From: Longimicrobium sp.
Lineage (GTDB): Bacteria; Gemmatimonadota; Gemmatimonadetes; Longimicrobiales; Longimicrobiaceae
Reading direction: 5' to 3'
Assembly: GCF_036388275.1 (NCBI RefSeq)
Contig: NZ_DASVSF010000089.1
Location: 62,001-126,000, forward strand
DNA: 64,000 nt
Made by a program: the position numbers and the translations under genes. This document shows, piece by piece, positions 46,348-56,100 of this stretch. Below the pieces are notes generated by a model. That model ran no database searches and was not told the origin of the DNA. It worked only from the letters and a program-made list of their open reading frames with translations. Within the stretch, counting starts at the first letter, position 1. The number at the start of each line of letters is the position of its first letter.

Positions 46348-49300
46348 GCGCTGGCCGCGCCGCATCATCCTGTTCGGCGCGCTACTCCTGCTGCTGGTCC
46401 CCTTTGGCCTGATTCCGCTGCTGGCATCGTGGTCCGGCGACAGTGGTCGCCCGCCGGTGGGGCGGCTTTACGTGCACGGCGCGTGGACCGGCGAAGGGGC
46501 GCTGCTGGAGTTGCGGGACGACCGGCGTGGCGGAAACGACGCGTGCTACCAGGTGCTGGAGCCGGGAGAGCGCACGCGCGGCGACTCCACGCGCGTCTGC
46601 TCCGGCGGGCATCATCGCGCCTGGGTGGGCGACGGGCGGATCGAGGTGGCGGTGGGCACCGATGGCGTTCCGACCGTGTCGCTCGCGGGGGCGCGGCTGC
46701 GTCCCGAAGACTGGATCGGGAGCAGCGCCGACCCCGCCGCGCGCCAGCCCGTGCGCTTTCCCTTCCGCGGCTACGGCATCCCGGGCCGCGCGGCACAGGT
46801 GGTCGAGTGCGACGCGAGCGCCCGGCCTCGCCCCGCGGGGTGCGTGCGCGTGCACGACCGGCTGCGGCGGATGGCGATCGCCCGGGCGGGCGGGGCCCGG
46901 GGCGGCGGCACGCTGGGCGCCGACAGCGTGTATCCGCTGTATGCAGGGGACGAGCTGTGGCTGGGGCTGGTCGCGTTCCACGTGTCCGCCGCGCCGGACC
47001 GCGGGGCGGGGTTCGTCCTGGAGCGCGAGAACCGGGTCCGCGCCACGGAAACGCGCGCGGGCGCGGCGGACACGGGGGGCGGGGGCGACCGACGCTGGCT
47101 GGGGCGCCTGTGGGTGGCCGAGGGCCCGGACCGCGCCGGGCCGCTCCCCTCCAGCTTCCAGGTGATGCCCGCGCACGTGCTGTTCACCAAGGGCAACCTG
47201 GCCCGGCGGCGCACCAGCCTCGAGGTGGAGGACGTGGTGCAGGAGATGATCGACGCCGAGTTCCTGTGCCTGGAGCGCGGGGAAGACTCGGTCCGGGTGG
47301 CGTGGCGGCCGGTGGAGCACCCCGGGTGCGACGCGCCGGCCGCGGCCCCCGGCGTGCGGCGCGCCGTGGACGAGCAGCTGGGTGACCGATACCGCCGCGT
47401 GCGCTGGGGAGACATGGCCCCCACCGCCGCGGCCCTGGTGGACGGCGCCAATGCATCGCTGGCGGGGCGCGGCTACCTGCTGGACGCCTTCACCCTTCCG
47501 CTGGCGTTCGACTGGAGCCTGGAGCGGCGTGACCCCGCCGCGTCCGGCGCCGCAGGGCGGCAGGAGGCGCAGCCCGCCGCCCGCGCGCTGTGGGGCGTGC
47601 GCTTCGGGAGCACGCGCTTCAACGACGAGCCCCGTCCGGGTTCGACCCTCCCCGCCGTCTTTCTGCGCGCTTCCACCGCGCGCTACGCGGTCCAGGCGCT
47701 GCGGGGAGGCGAGGTTCTCGCCTCCTTCTCGCTCACCGGCGCCACGGGAAGGCTGTGCTTGGGAACCATGGGAGGAGCGCTGGTCGACGCATCGTCCGGG
47801 AGTCACCATCCACTGGGCGCGTACGCGTTCCAGGGCGACCCGCGCGTGGGAACGTGGAGCGCCGACCCAGCCGCCGGGTGCGGCGGGTGCACCCTGGACC
47901 TGCGCCCCGCCGGTGGCGCCGGCCGCGGCGCCGTGTCGGTAGCGGCGGGAGCCGCGTGCGGGGCGGTGCAGGGCGCGGATGGAGTCGTGCTGGCCGACCG
48001 CCAGACGGTGCTAGGGAACGGTGAGTGGATGGAGTGGACGGCCGGCGGGGTGCACCTGCGCGTGGTAGACCGCGGCGAGCGCGCCTGGGCCACCCTCTCC
48101 GGCGTGGGCGGGCGGCGGCGCTTCGTGGACGAGTTCTACCGGCGCGCCGGGCTGGCGCCGCTGCTGGGCGACCCGGGCGGGCTGCGCGGCGTGGAGGCCG
48201 CGCTGCGGGCCTTCGTGCCCGATTCCACCCCCCGCGACTCGCTTCCGCCGCTGGAGCTTTCCGTGGACGGCGACCTGCAGCTGGCCGTGCAGTCCATCGT
48301 CGACGTCCGTGCGGCAGGGGTGGACGATTTCGACGGTGCGTCGGCCGTGAGCGCCCTGGTGCTGGACACGCGGACCGGCGAGGTGCTGGCGGTGGCCAAC
48401 AGCCGCACCGCCTCGTCCGACCGCCCGCCGTCGGCGTGGGAGGCGGGGGCCCAGCTGGCCCGTGGCCTGGAGAACACGGCGTTCCAGCGCCGGCGGCCCC
48501 TGGGCTCCACCATCAAGGTGGTGGGTGCCTACGCCCTGGTGAACTCTGGGCTCCGCGACGGGCCCGCGCCCTCCGCGGCGCGGCCGGGGTGGACGGTGCC
48601 CGAGTCCCGGCTGCGGGACTCCGCCTTTCTCTTCGTTTCCCGGCAGCGGCCCGGCCGTCCCGGCCCCGCCTCGCCGCGCAAGTGTCACGCGGGGACGGGC
48701 GCCTCGCACCTGCTCCCCGCCACGGACGCCGCCTTCAACCGCAGCACCCTGGTGGAGCGGTTCGCCCAGTCGTGCAACAGCTTCTTCATCATGACCGGGT
48801 TCCGGCACGTGGGTCCCGCCACGGCGCCGCTCCGCTCCCTTGGGCCGGCGTCGCCTCCCTTGGCCGCGGGAGAAATGGGGATGCTGGGGGGCGACTCCAC
48901 CGTCCTGGTGCTTGGTGCGGGCAGTTCCGTCGCCGACGGGGTGCGCGACGGGCTGGCCGAGGACCTGGGCGGGCGCGGCGGCGTTCCGCGCAGCGTCTAC
49001 GGCCTGCTGGTGCGCAGCGGCTTTCAGCCCTGGCCGGGCCAGGCGGGGGGCGAGCCGCGACCGGCGTCATTCACCTTTCAGCGGCGGGGCGCGCCGGTGA
49101 CGGTGCCTCTGGCCGCGTGGTTCACCCCCGCGAACGCGGGGAGCGTTCCCGCGCTGCTTCCGGGGCGCGACTTCTCCTACCCCCGTGTTCCCAGCCCCGC
49201 CCGGCTGGACCCGCACACCACGACCGCGCCGGCGGTCGAGGCGCTTGGGAGCGATTCGCAGACCGTGAAACGCGGCCGGAACGAGGGCGAGCCGGAGGTG

Positions 49301-50083
49301 CAGTACGCGCAGCTGCTGATCGGCCAGGGACAGGTGGAGGGCTCCGTCCTGGCCCTCTCGGTCCTGTACGCCCCCGCCGTGCGCCCCGACGGACGCACCG
49401 TCCATCCCTGCCTTTTCCGGGCGCAGTGCGCGGGGAGCGCGGGCGAGCCGCTCCTGGATCGCGCCGCTCCCGCGGTGCCCGCGCTGCATTCGGCCCTGCG
49501 CGCCGTACTGCAGGACGGAACCGCGCGCCGTTTCTTCGGGACGCCCCGCTGGTCCGGGCTCCGCCAGCGCTGGGGTGGCAAGACCGGCACCTACAGCCAG
49601 GAAACTCTCCCGGAGGCCGCGCGTGGCCGCCGGGTGGAGTGGCAGGCGCTGGTGGACTGGGGGTGCGGCGTCGTTTTCCCCTTCGCCACGCCTCCCGACG
49701 TGGGGTCCCTGTACGACGTGCTGGTCCCGGGCCTGTTCGCCGCGGCCGGCCGGGTCGCCGGAGCGCCGGCGGGTTCCGCGCGGGGCGCACGGGCGTGCGA
49801 GGACCCCGCGTACCCCCGGAACCCGGCCGGCATCCATGCGTACGGCCGTCACCCCGCGCGGGGAGAGCTGGACGCCGTGGCGGCGGCGCTGGCGGAAGCC
49901 CCCCGCGGCCCGCGGACGACGAAGACTCATCACGCGTTCGTCCTCGCCGCGCTCCCGGGCGCCGGGCGCGCGGAAGGGATCGTGGTCGCGGTGCTGGTGG
50001 ATGACGAGCCGACGGAGGCGGTGCCGATCGGGGCCGATATCGCCCTCGCCGTGGAGCGCTGGGCAGAGGTGTCGAGGCGATGA
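46337..50083 (+). CDS. Large penicillin-binding-protein-like transpeptidase
   Basis: 1,248 residues from ATG 46337, which overlaps the SEDS gene by 11 bases. A membrane anchor (about 9-32) leads to a large extracytoplasmic protein. All three active-site motifs of the PBP transpeptidase are present: Ser724-T-I-Lys727 in PLGSTIKVV, Ser812-C-Asn814 in AQSCNSFF and Lys1082-T-G in GGKTGTY. The domain spans about 640-1230 and includes AVSALVLDTRTGEVLAVANS, typical of class B PBPs. The N-terminal 600 residues have no known dimerisation domain and are far longer than usual (FtsI has about 590 in all). With the SEDS partner it should cross-link peptidoglycan at a special site or time. Overlap ATGA with the next gene. 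Confidence 0.8.
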   Translation: MRTERWPRRIILFGALLLLLVPFGLIPLLASWSGDSGRPPVGRLYVHGAWTGEGALLELRDDRRGGNDACYQVLEPGERTRGDSTRVCSGGHHRAWVGDGRIEVAVGTDGVPTVSLAGARLRPEDWIGSSADPAARQPVRFPFRGYGIPGRAAQVVECDASARPRPAGCVRVHDRLRRMAIARAGGARGGGTLGADSVYPLYAGDELWLGLVAFHVSAAPDRGAGFVLERENRVRATETRAGAADTGGGGDRRWLGRLWVAEGPDRAGPLPSSFQVMPAHVLFTKGNLARRRTSLEVEDVVQEMIDAEFLCLERGEDSVRVAWRPVEHPGCDAPAAAPGVRRAVDEQLGDRYRRVRWGDMAPTAAALVDGANASLAGRGYLLDAFTLPLAFDWSLERRDPAASGAAGRQEAQPAARALWGVRFGSTRFNDEPRPGSTLPAVFLRASTARYAVQALRGGEVLASFSLTGATGRLCLGTMGGALVDASSGSHHPLGAYAFQGDPRVGTWSADPAAGCGGCTLDLRPAGGAGRGAVSVAAGAACGAVQGADGVVLADRQTVLGNGEWMEWTAGGVHLRVVDRGERAWATLSGVGGRRRFVDEFYRRAGLAPLLGDPGGLRGVEAALRAFVPDSTPRDSLPPLELSVDGDLQLAVQSIVDVRAAGVDDFDGASAVSALVLDTRTGEVLAVANSRTASSDRPPSAWEAGAQLARGLENTAFQRRRPLGSTIKVVGAYALVNSGLRDGPAPSAARPGWTVPESRLRDSAFLFVSRQRPGRPGPASPRKCHAGTGASHLLPATDAAFNRSTLVERFAQSCNSFFIMTGFRHVGPATAPLRSLGPASPPLAAGEMGMLGGDSTVLVLGAGSSVADGVRDGLAEDLGGRGGVPRSVYGLLVRSGFQPWPGQAGGEPRPASFTFQRRGAPVTVPLAAWFTPANAGSVPALLPGRDFSYPRVPSPARLDPHTTTAPAVEALGSDSQTVKRGRNEGEPEVQYAQLLIGQGQVEGSVLALSVLYAPAVRPDGRTVHPCLFRAQCAGSAGEPLLDRAAPAVPALHSALRAVLQDGTARRFFGTPRWSGLRQRWGGKTGTYSQETLPEAARGRRVEWQALVDWGCGVVFPFATPPDVGSLYDVLVPGLFAAAGRVAGAPAGSARGARACEDPAYPRNPAGIHAYGRHPARGELDAVAAALAEAPRGPRTTKTHHAFVLAALPGAGRAEGIVVAVLVDDEPTEAVPIGADIALAVERWAEVSRR

Positions 50084-53000
50084 TCAAGCGAACGGCGAAG
50101 CGGATGGCGACCGGAGTGCGGCGGCTGTTCACGCGCGAGGGGCGACCCGTGCCAGGCAAGGTGACGCTCGGGGCGTCAGCGGCCGGGACGCCGGCCGAGC
50201 CGCGGCTCGTGGTGGATCGCGGGAAGCTGCCGCGCGGGCGGGTGGGGCGCGCGGCGCTTGGGCGGATGGAGCGCTCCCTCCGCACGCGGCTCGCGCGGGC
50301 GCTGGTCCCCGACGGCGCCGGCGCGTGGCTCCTGCGCTGGGAGGAGCTGGACTTGGCCGAGAGCGTGCTGCGCCAGTGCGAGGCGACCGTCGGCACCTCC
50401 ATCGCCTGCGTCCTTTCGCTGCAGGACGACACCGTGCGCCTGCTCCCGGAGGCGGGCGGCGCGGGCGTCGCAGCGCTGGGGCACGACGAGGCGGAGGCCG
50501 TGTTCACGCGCCCCGGCTGGGGGGCACAGCCGCCCACGCTGGACTGGCGCTACGCCGCCGTGGGCGACGCGGTGCACGTGCGCGTGCGCTGGGCGGCCGC
50601 CGGACTGCCGGAGGAGTGGAAGAAGCGGCTGGGCGAGGCGCGGCAGGTGCTTCGGTGCGCCATGGGCGACGCGACCTGGGCGCGGCTCGCGCACGTGCCG
50701 CGTCCTCGTCTGGAGTACGAGGGCACCTTCACCCTGGACCGCGCGGCCGGGCGCCCCGAGCGCCGCGGCTTCGAGGTGGAGGGCGCGCTTCGCGTGCAGC
50801 CGCTCGACGGGGACGCGTCGGGCACCGCGTTCGACGAGCCGGCGAGCTTCGAGGTGCGCGATCTGCGCGCCGCCACGCAGGCGGGATGGAGCCGGTACGT
50901 GGCCGACGCCGACACCGCCCTCCCGGTGCGCCTGGTTGTGCTGGTCCCCGAGGGGGCCCTGCTCCCCGACATCGTGTCGTGCCGGGCGGGCGGCGCCGCC
51001 GGGTGCCAGCTCCGGGCGCAGCGCCTGGGCGCCCAGCTTCCTCCCCCGGAGGTCGGCGGCGGGACGGAGGCGCCGCAGCCCACCCCGCCTGGTGTGGAGG
51101 CATGGCTGCTCCAGTCGGAACAGTCATGGGAGACGCTGTTCGGCGGCGCGCGGGAGTGGCGGGTACCGGCCGGGCGAGGCGAGGCGGCGGCGCACGCCTG
51201 CCTGTGGCGCGTGGCCGACCGGCGGACGCGCAGGGCCTTCGTGGTCGCCCAGGCCAACGGCGAGTTGCTGGCGCAGGTGAGCGAGGAGTGGATGGTCCCC
51301 GGCGCGGGGGGAGAGACCGGGCTGGGACGCGAGGCCGACGTGGACCGCTTCGGGCCGCGGATCGCCCTCGTGGAGCACGGGTTGCGGGAATGGTTCGACC
51401 GCGACAGCGGCTCCGGGCTCCCGCAGACGCGCCTGATGCTGGGGCCCGACAGCTGGTCGGTGTACGCGGGGGGTGAGGTGCTGTCCACGGCGACCGTGTA
51501 CGGCAGCCTGGGCGGGCCCGTGCCACTGGATGGGGCGGACCGTGATCCGCGCATCGAGTCCGTCCGCTGGCGGCTGCGGCCGGGCGCCCCCCGCATTGCC
51601 CGCGCCGCCGACTGGGCCGACCCCAGCGCGCCGGTGCTGGTCACGGGGCCCGGCGGCCCGCTGTGCTGGGGCGGGTTGTACGTCCCCGAGCCCGTGCCGT
51701 GGGAGCGGCTTCGCCTGGTGCAGCCCCAGTCGCACGCGCCCCTGGTCCGCATCCCCGCCACGCCGCGGATGGCGGGGCTGTGGATCGACCTCTGGGGCTA
51801 CGTGGCGGGGTACGAGCGCGCCGAGGCCGTCTTCGAATCGGCGACGGGCGCGCAGAGCCTTGTGGTGCTGTGGGTCGCCCGCACGCCCCTTCCCCTGTTC
51901 CCCGCGATGGACGCCACGCTGCTGCGCTCCTTTGCGCCCCTGCACGTGGTCCGCGATCCCGACGATCCGTTCGCCTTCCACTTCTCCGACGATCCCGACA
52001 CGCCGCGTCCCACCCTGCGCATGGGGGCCGAGGTGGTGGACGGGGACCGCCCCTCGTCGGTAAAGCTGGGCCGCGGGACGCAGATCGCGGCGGCGTGGGG
52101 CGCGGTGCAGCCGGGTCCCGCGCGCTTCGCGGGGGACGCCATCCCAGGGATGACCTACAGTCTCGAGGGTGCCGAGGCGAACACCCTGTGGCTGGCGCTG
52201 GACGTCCCGCTCCGCGGCGCGGCCGTGCCGGGACGCGGAGGGAGCGGCTACCTGCTGCGTTGGGACGCGGGGAAAGGATGGAGCCTCGGTGGGCTCTTCG
52301 CCCACCTGGGCGCGCCGGTCTGGCTGGCCGCGGCCGGTGTGGAGGGGCACCCCCTGGTGTTGGAGGAGGCGGAGCCCCGGGCCTCGGAGTTCCGGCTGGT
52401 GGTGGAGCGCGGGACGGAGGCGCGATGGGAGGGGAACCCCCTCCCCCCCGAACTCCCCACCCCGGAGGCGCTCCGGGAGTGGATTGAGGTGCAGCGGATG
52501 GAGATGGAGCTGCGCCCGGAGCCGCTGCAGGGGTACACCCCCGAGGTCATTCAGCGGCAGTCCCCCCGCATCGTCGTCTTTCGCCGCGAGTTCAGCATCC
52601 CCGCCGAGCGGCTGGCCGTGCGCGTCTGGGAGATCCTTCCCGGGTCCTCACTCCCCCCGCGCCCTGACGCCGGCCGCGTGGGGATCGGCACGGCTGAGCC
52701 CGCGCCGGAAGCCGCCCGCACCATCGGCGTGCCGGAGCCCGGGCCCGCGGGTGCCGCGCTCCCGCCGCACGAGACCGCACCGGGCCCGCGAACGATCGGG
52801 GCGCCACCCGCCGAGCCCACTCCGCCCCGCGCCCATGGGCAGGGGGCCGCGCCGGCGCCCCGCGTGGTCGGACTCCCCGCTCCGGCGCCCCCGGACGCCG
52901 TCGCCCCCCCGTCCGCGCCCGCGCCGCGGGAAGATCCCGCGTCCGAGACCGCGTACCCCGCCGGCCCGCCTCTGCACGCGCGTGACGTGGACCCCGGGCC

Positions 53001-53157
53001 ATGGGTGGTAGGCAAACCCGCGCCCGTCCCCGGAGCCCCGGCGGCGCCCCCCGCGCTGCCCACGGAGGGCGGCACGGCCGATCGGCCCGCCGCGCCGCCG
53101 GAGCCGCGGGTGATCGGAAGGCCGCCGCCTGCGTCCGACGGGGGGGAGACACCGTGA
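50080..53157 (+). CDS. Large protein with a repeated PRxxGxP tail motif
   Basis: 1,025 residues with no signal peptide or membrane helix, so cytoplasmic by appearance. The N-terminus is basic (MIKRTAKRMATGVRRLF). The body (about 60-830) is rich in beta-strand patterns and Trp, with no motif I recognise. The last 160 residues are Pro/Ala-rich and carry five copies of a short motif, [PA]R[TV][IV]G.P or PWVVGKP, at about residues 880, 904, 928, 975 and 1010. The first three are 24 residues apart. Such linear repeats often dock several copies of a partner. The gene overlaps its neighbours by four bases on both sides, between the transpeptidase and the membrane Hsp70-like protein, so it belongs to the same machine. 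Confidence 0.7.
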   Translation: MIKRTAKRMATGVRRLFTREGRPVPGKVTLGASAAGTPAEPRLVVDRGKLPRGRVGRAALGRMERSLRTRLARALVPDGAGAWLLRWEELDLAESVLRQCEATVGTSIACVLSLQDDTVRLLPEAGGAGVAALGHDEAEAVFTRPGWGAQPPTLDWRYAAVGDAVHVRVRWAAAGLPEEWKKRLGEARQVLRCAMGDATWARLAHVPRPRLEYEGTFTLDRAAGRPERRGFEVEGALRVQPLDGDASGTAFDEPASFEVRDLRAATQAGWSRYVADADTALPVRLVVLVPEGALLPDIVSCRAGGAAGCQLRAQRLGAQLPPPEVGGGTEAPQPTPPGVEAWLLQSEQSWETLFGGAREWRVPAGRGEAAAHACLWRVADRRTRRAFVVAQANGELLAQVSEEWMVPGAGGETGLGREADVDRFGPRIALVEHGLREWFDRDSGSGLPQTRLMLGPDSWSVYAGGEVLSTATVYGSLGGPVPLDGADRDPRIESVRWRLRPGAPRIARAADWADPSAPVLVTGPGGPLCWGGLYVPEPVPWERLRLVQPQSHAPLVRIPATPRMAGLWIDLWGYVAGYERAEAVFESATGAQSLVVLWVARTPLPLFPAMDATLLRSFAPLHVVRDPDDPFAFHFSDDPDTPRPTLRMGAEVVDGDRPSSVKLGRGTQIAAAWGAVQPGPARFAGDAIPGMTYSLEGAEANTLWLALDVPLRGAAVPGRGGSGYLLRWDAGKGWSLGGLFAHLGAPVWLAAAGVEGHPLVLEEAEPRASEFRLVVERGTEARWEGNPLPPELPTPEALREWIEVQRMEMELRPEPLQGYTPEVIQRQSPRIVVFRREFSIPAERLAVRVWEILPGSSLPPRPDAGRVGIGTAEPAPEAARTIGVPEPGPAGAALPPHETAPGPRTIGAPPAEPTPPRAHGQGAAPAPRVVGLPAPAPPDAVAPPSAPAPREDPASETAYPAGPPLHARDVDPGPWVVGKPAPVPGAPAAPPALPTEGGTADRPAAPPEPRVIGRPPPASDGGETP

Positions 53158-56100
53158 AGCACGCCAATTGGCTCGCCTGCGGGCTGGCGCTGGCGCTCCT
53201 CGCCCTGCCCGCCGCGGGCCAGGATGAAGGGCGGACCCTGGTGGTGGTCACCTGGGAGCGCCGGGTAGGGTCGCCGTTCGGCGCGCACCCGGAGGCGTAC
53301 GGCGACTCGCTGGCCGTCTGGCGCGGGCAGGTGCTGGACCTGCTGTTCGCCGACGGCGCTGCCGGGCCAGGCACCGGCCCCCTGGTGCTCCCGGGAGATG
53401 CGGTCGCGCTCTTTGCCGACGGGGCGACCGAAGAGTTTCCCGGCCGCGCGCCCCTTACGCGGGAAAGCTCCGGCGAGCGGGTGGGGCAGGTGCTCCGGCA
53501 GATGCTCACCCTTCCCGGCGCGCCCGGCGAGCCCGCGCCCGCCTTCCGCCTCCTCCACGCTTCGGGGGCGGGGGACCGGGAGAGGGTGGACGCGGAGATC
53601 CGCGCCGCCATCACCTGCCGGCTCGCCAGCGCCCCCCCCGACTGCGCCACCGAGCGCGGGGGAGGAGGGCCCGGAACGGAGGCACGCGCGTTCTCTCGCC
53701 CGCTGCTCACCTTTCCGGAGCAGTACGCCGCCGCCTCCGCCGCCTTCGCCCGGGACCGGGGCGAGCTCCCGGCGTCGGTCTACTGGATCTGGGTGCAGGT
53801 GGGCGGGCGCGTGAACGAGGTGAACTCGCTGGCCGCGGAGATCGTCCGCGATTTCGGCGACTCGCCCGCGGGGCGGGCGGTGGAGGGCCACCACGCCCGC
53901 GCCGCGCGCTCCATGACCTTTCGCCTCCTGGGCCGCGGCGGCCGTCCGGGCGCGGAAGGCGGGGTAGCGCTGTGGAAGGTCACCAGCGCTTCGCTGGAGC
54001 GGATGATGAACCCGCCCGCCTCGCTCCCCCTGGCGCTGCAGGCGCGGAGCGACAGCACGTGGCGGGCGGTAGATCCACGCTACGATCCCCGCCCCGGCTT
54101 CTTCGAGTCCACTTCCGGCCTGCTCCCGTCCGGGTCGCTGCGGGTGGTGCTGGCACCCCCGCGGCCGGTGGCGCAGGGCGACCTGCTGCGCCTGCAGGCC
54201 AGGCTTCTCTGCACGCGCCCGGGCGAATCTCCCGACACCATGGTGCTGGCGCCCGACGCATGGGTGCTGCGGGGGGAGACGGCGTCGCTGGACGCCCGGG
54301 CCGCGGACCAGGTGCACGCGCACGCCGCCCGCTGCCTTCCCTCCCAGGCGTTCGGCGCCAAGCTGCGGCGCCAGGCGTTCCGCCGCCGCGTTCCCGTGGA
54401 CTGGAAGATGGAGGTCGCCGCCCTGGTGGGCCCCCGCCCCGATACCGCCGCGCTCGCCGCGCCCCCCGTCCTGACGGTGCTGGAACTGCGCCGCAGCTGG
54501 GCCCAGTCGCTGCTCGGGCTCACGGAGTACCTGATCCTGGCCGCCTGCGCGGTCGCGGCGCTCGGGGTGCTGGGCTGGTGGGGGTGGCACTTCCTGTCGC
54601 CTACGGTCCTGGCCCCGGTGCTGCTGGGCGCGGACGGCGCCCCGTTCGCGCCGGGCGCCCCCCTCCCGCTGGCCACCGGCGGCGGCGCGCCGACGGCCGT
54701 GCGGCTGGCGCTGCAGCGCCGTTCCGGGCGCCGCCGCGGGGGCCGGGTCACCGTCCCTGTGTGGGGGACGGGGTTGCAGGCGGAGGTCCCCCTGCGCCCG
54801 GACGCCGAGGCGGCTCGCGTGGTGGAGGTGCGCACGCCCACGGCAGGCGCGGCGGGGCGCCAGGCGTCGCCCCTGCGGGTGCAGGTGCCGGTGCAGCGGG
54901 GGGCCGGCGCGGCGCCCCTGGCGCTGTACGCACCGGACAGCGTGGTGGACGTGGACCGCGCCCCGGTGGGCGTGCCCCTGCGCGCGGGGATCGAGGTGGA
55001 GGTGGGCGGGGTGGCGGCGGGCGGCATCCGGGTGCTTCCGGGTTCCTTCTACCTCCCCTGCACCCTTCGGCTGGGGCACGTTCCCGTCCGTCGCCCGCCG
55101 CGGGTGCTGGTGCGGCTGGACCAGGGGTACCTATACCGGGGACTGCGTATCGACCCGCGCGAATGGTCGGCGGACGTCCCGCTGGAGCTGGGGACGCTGC
55201 GCCTGCTGCACCCGGCCGAGCCCGGCGTCACCGCGCGTCCGTATCCCGTGCGGCTGGAGCTGAAGGCGCGGGCGCGGGCCGGGGCGCTGGCCGGGGGGCG
55301 TGACGTCGCGGTGCCCGTGCGCGCCGCCATCCGCCACGCGGGCCAAGCCGCCGCGGAGCTCTCGCTCCTTCTGGACCGGGCCGAGCTAGACCTGCCGCTG
55401 GAGGTCTTTCCCGCGGAACTGCTCGACGTGGCCGCCCGCACGGGGCGGCTGGAGGTGGAGGTCCGCGGCTTCTGGAGCGAGGTGCGAGAGAACGTGGAGC
55501 TCGAGGCGCGTCCCCTCGAGAGCGCGCGAGAGAGCGTCCGCGTGTACCCCGGCGAGCAGATTCACGGGGTGGCGGTCGATTTCGGCACCAGCGCGACCCG
55601 CATGGCGTTCCTGGGCGACATGGAAGGCCCGGAGCGTGTGGCGGCGGTCTGCATCCCCGATCCGCTGATCCCGGCGGACCCAGACTCCAATCCCGAGGAG
55701 TGGCCGGGGGAGCTGGACAGCGAGGTGGGCGTGGACGCCGAGGGGCACGTGGTCAAGGCGGGGGACCGGGGCCGCCTGGCCACCGATGGCCACGGGTTCG
55801 ATTCGCTCAAGCAGGCGCTGATGGACAACCCGGGCGACCAGGCGGCCTGGATCGCCGCCGGCGAGGTGATCGGCCGGCTGGGCGAGCTGGTGGAGCGGGA
55901 GGGCGGAAACGTGCGGCTGGCACGGTGGGTGGACGGGATCTGGCGGCCGTATTCCCGGCCGCTCCCGGCTCCGCTGCGCTACCTGCTGCTGGTGACCGTC
56001 CCCGATTCCTTTACCCACGCCGAGCAGAGCGCGCTCATGGAGCGCTTTGCCGGGTGGAGGAGCGCCGTCGAGGTCTTTCCCCTGCGTGAGGCCGAGGCGG

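Noticed and set aside
52551..55079. Long open frame on the minus strand (842 codons) under the PRxxGxP and Hsp70-like genes
   Set aside because: It mirrors the high-GC third positions of well-supported plus-strand genes, has low-complexity Arg/Gly/Pro composition and no family motif. The same holds for 43138-45132, 55386-57131, 57446-58912 and 58801-60525.
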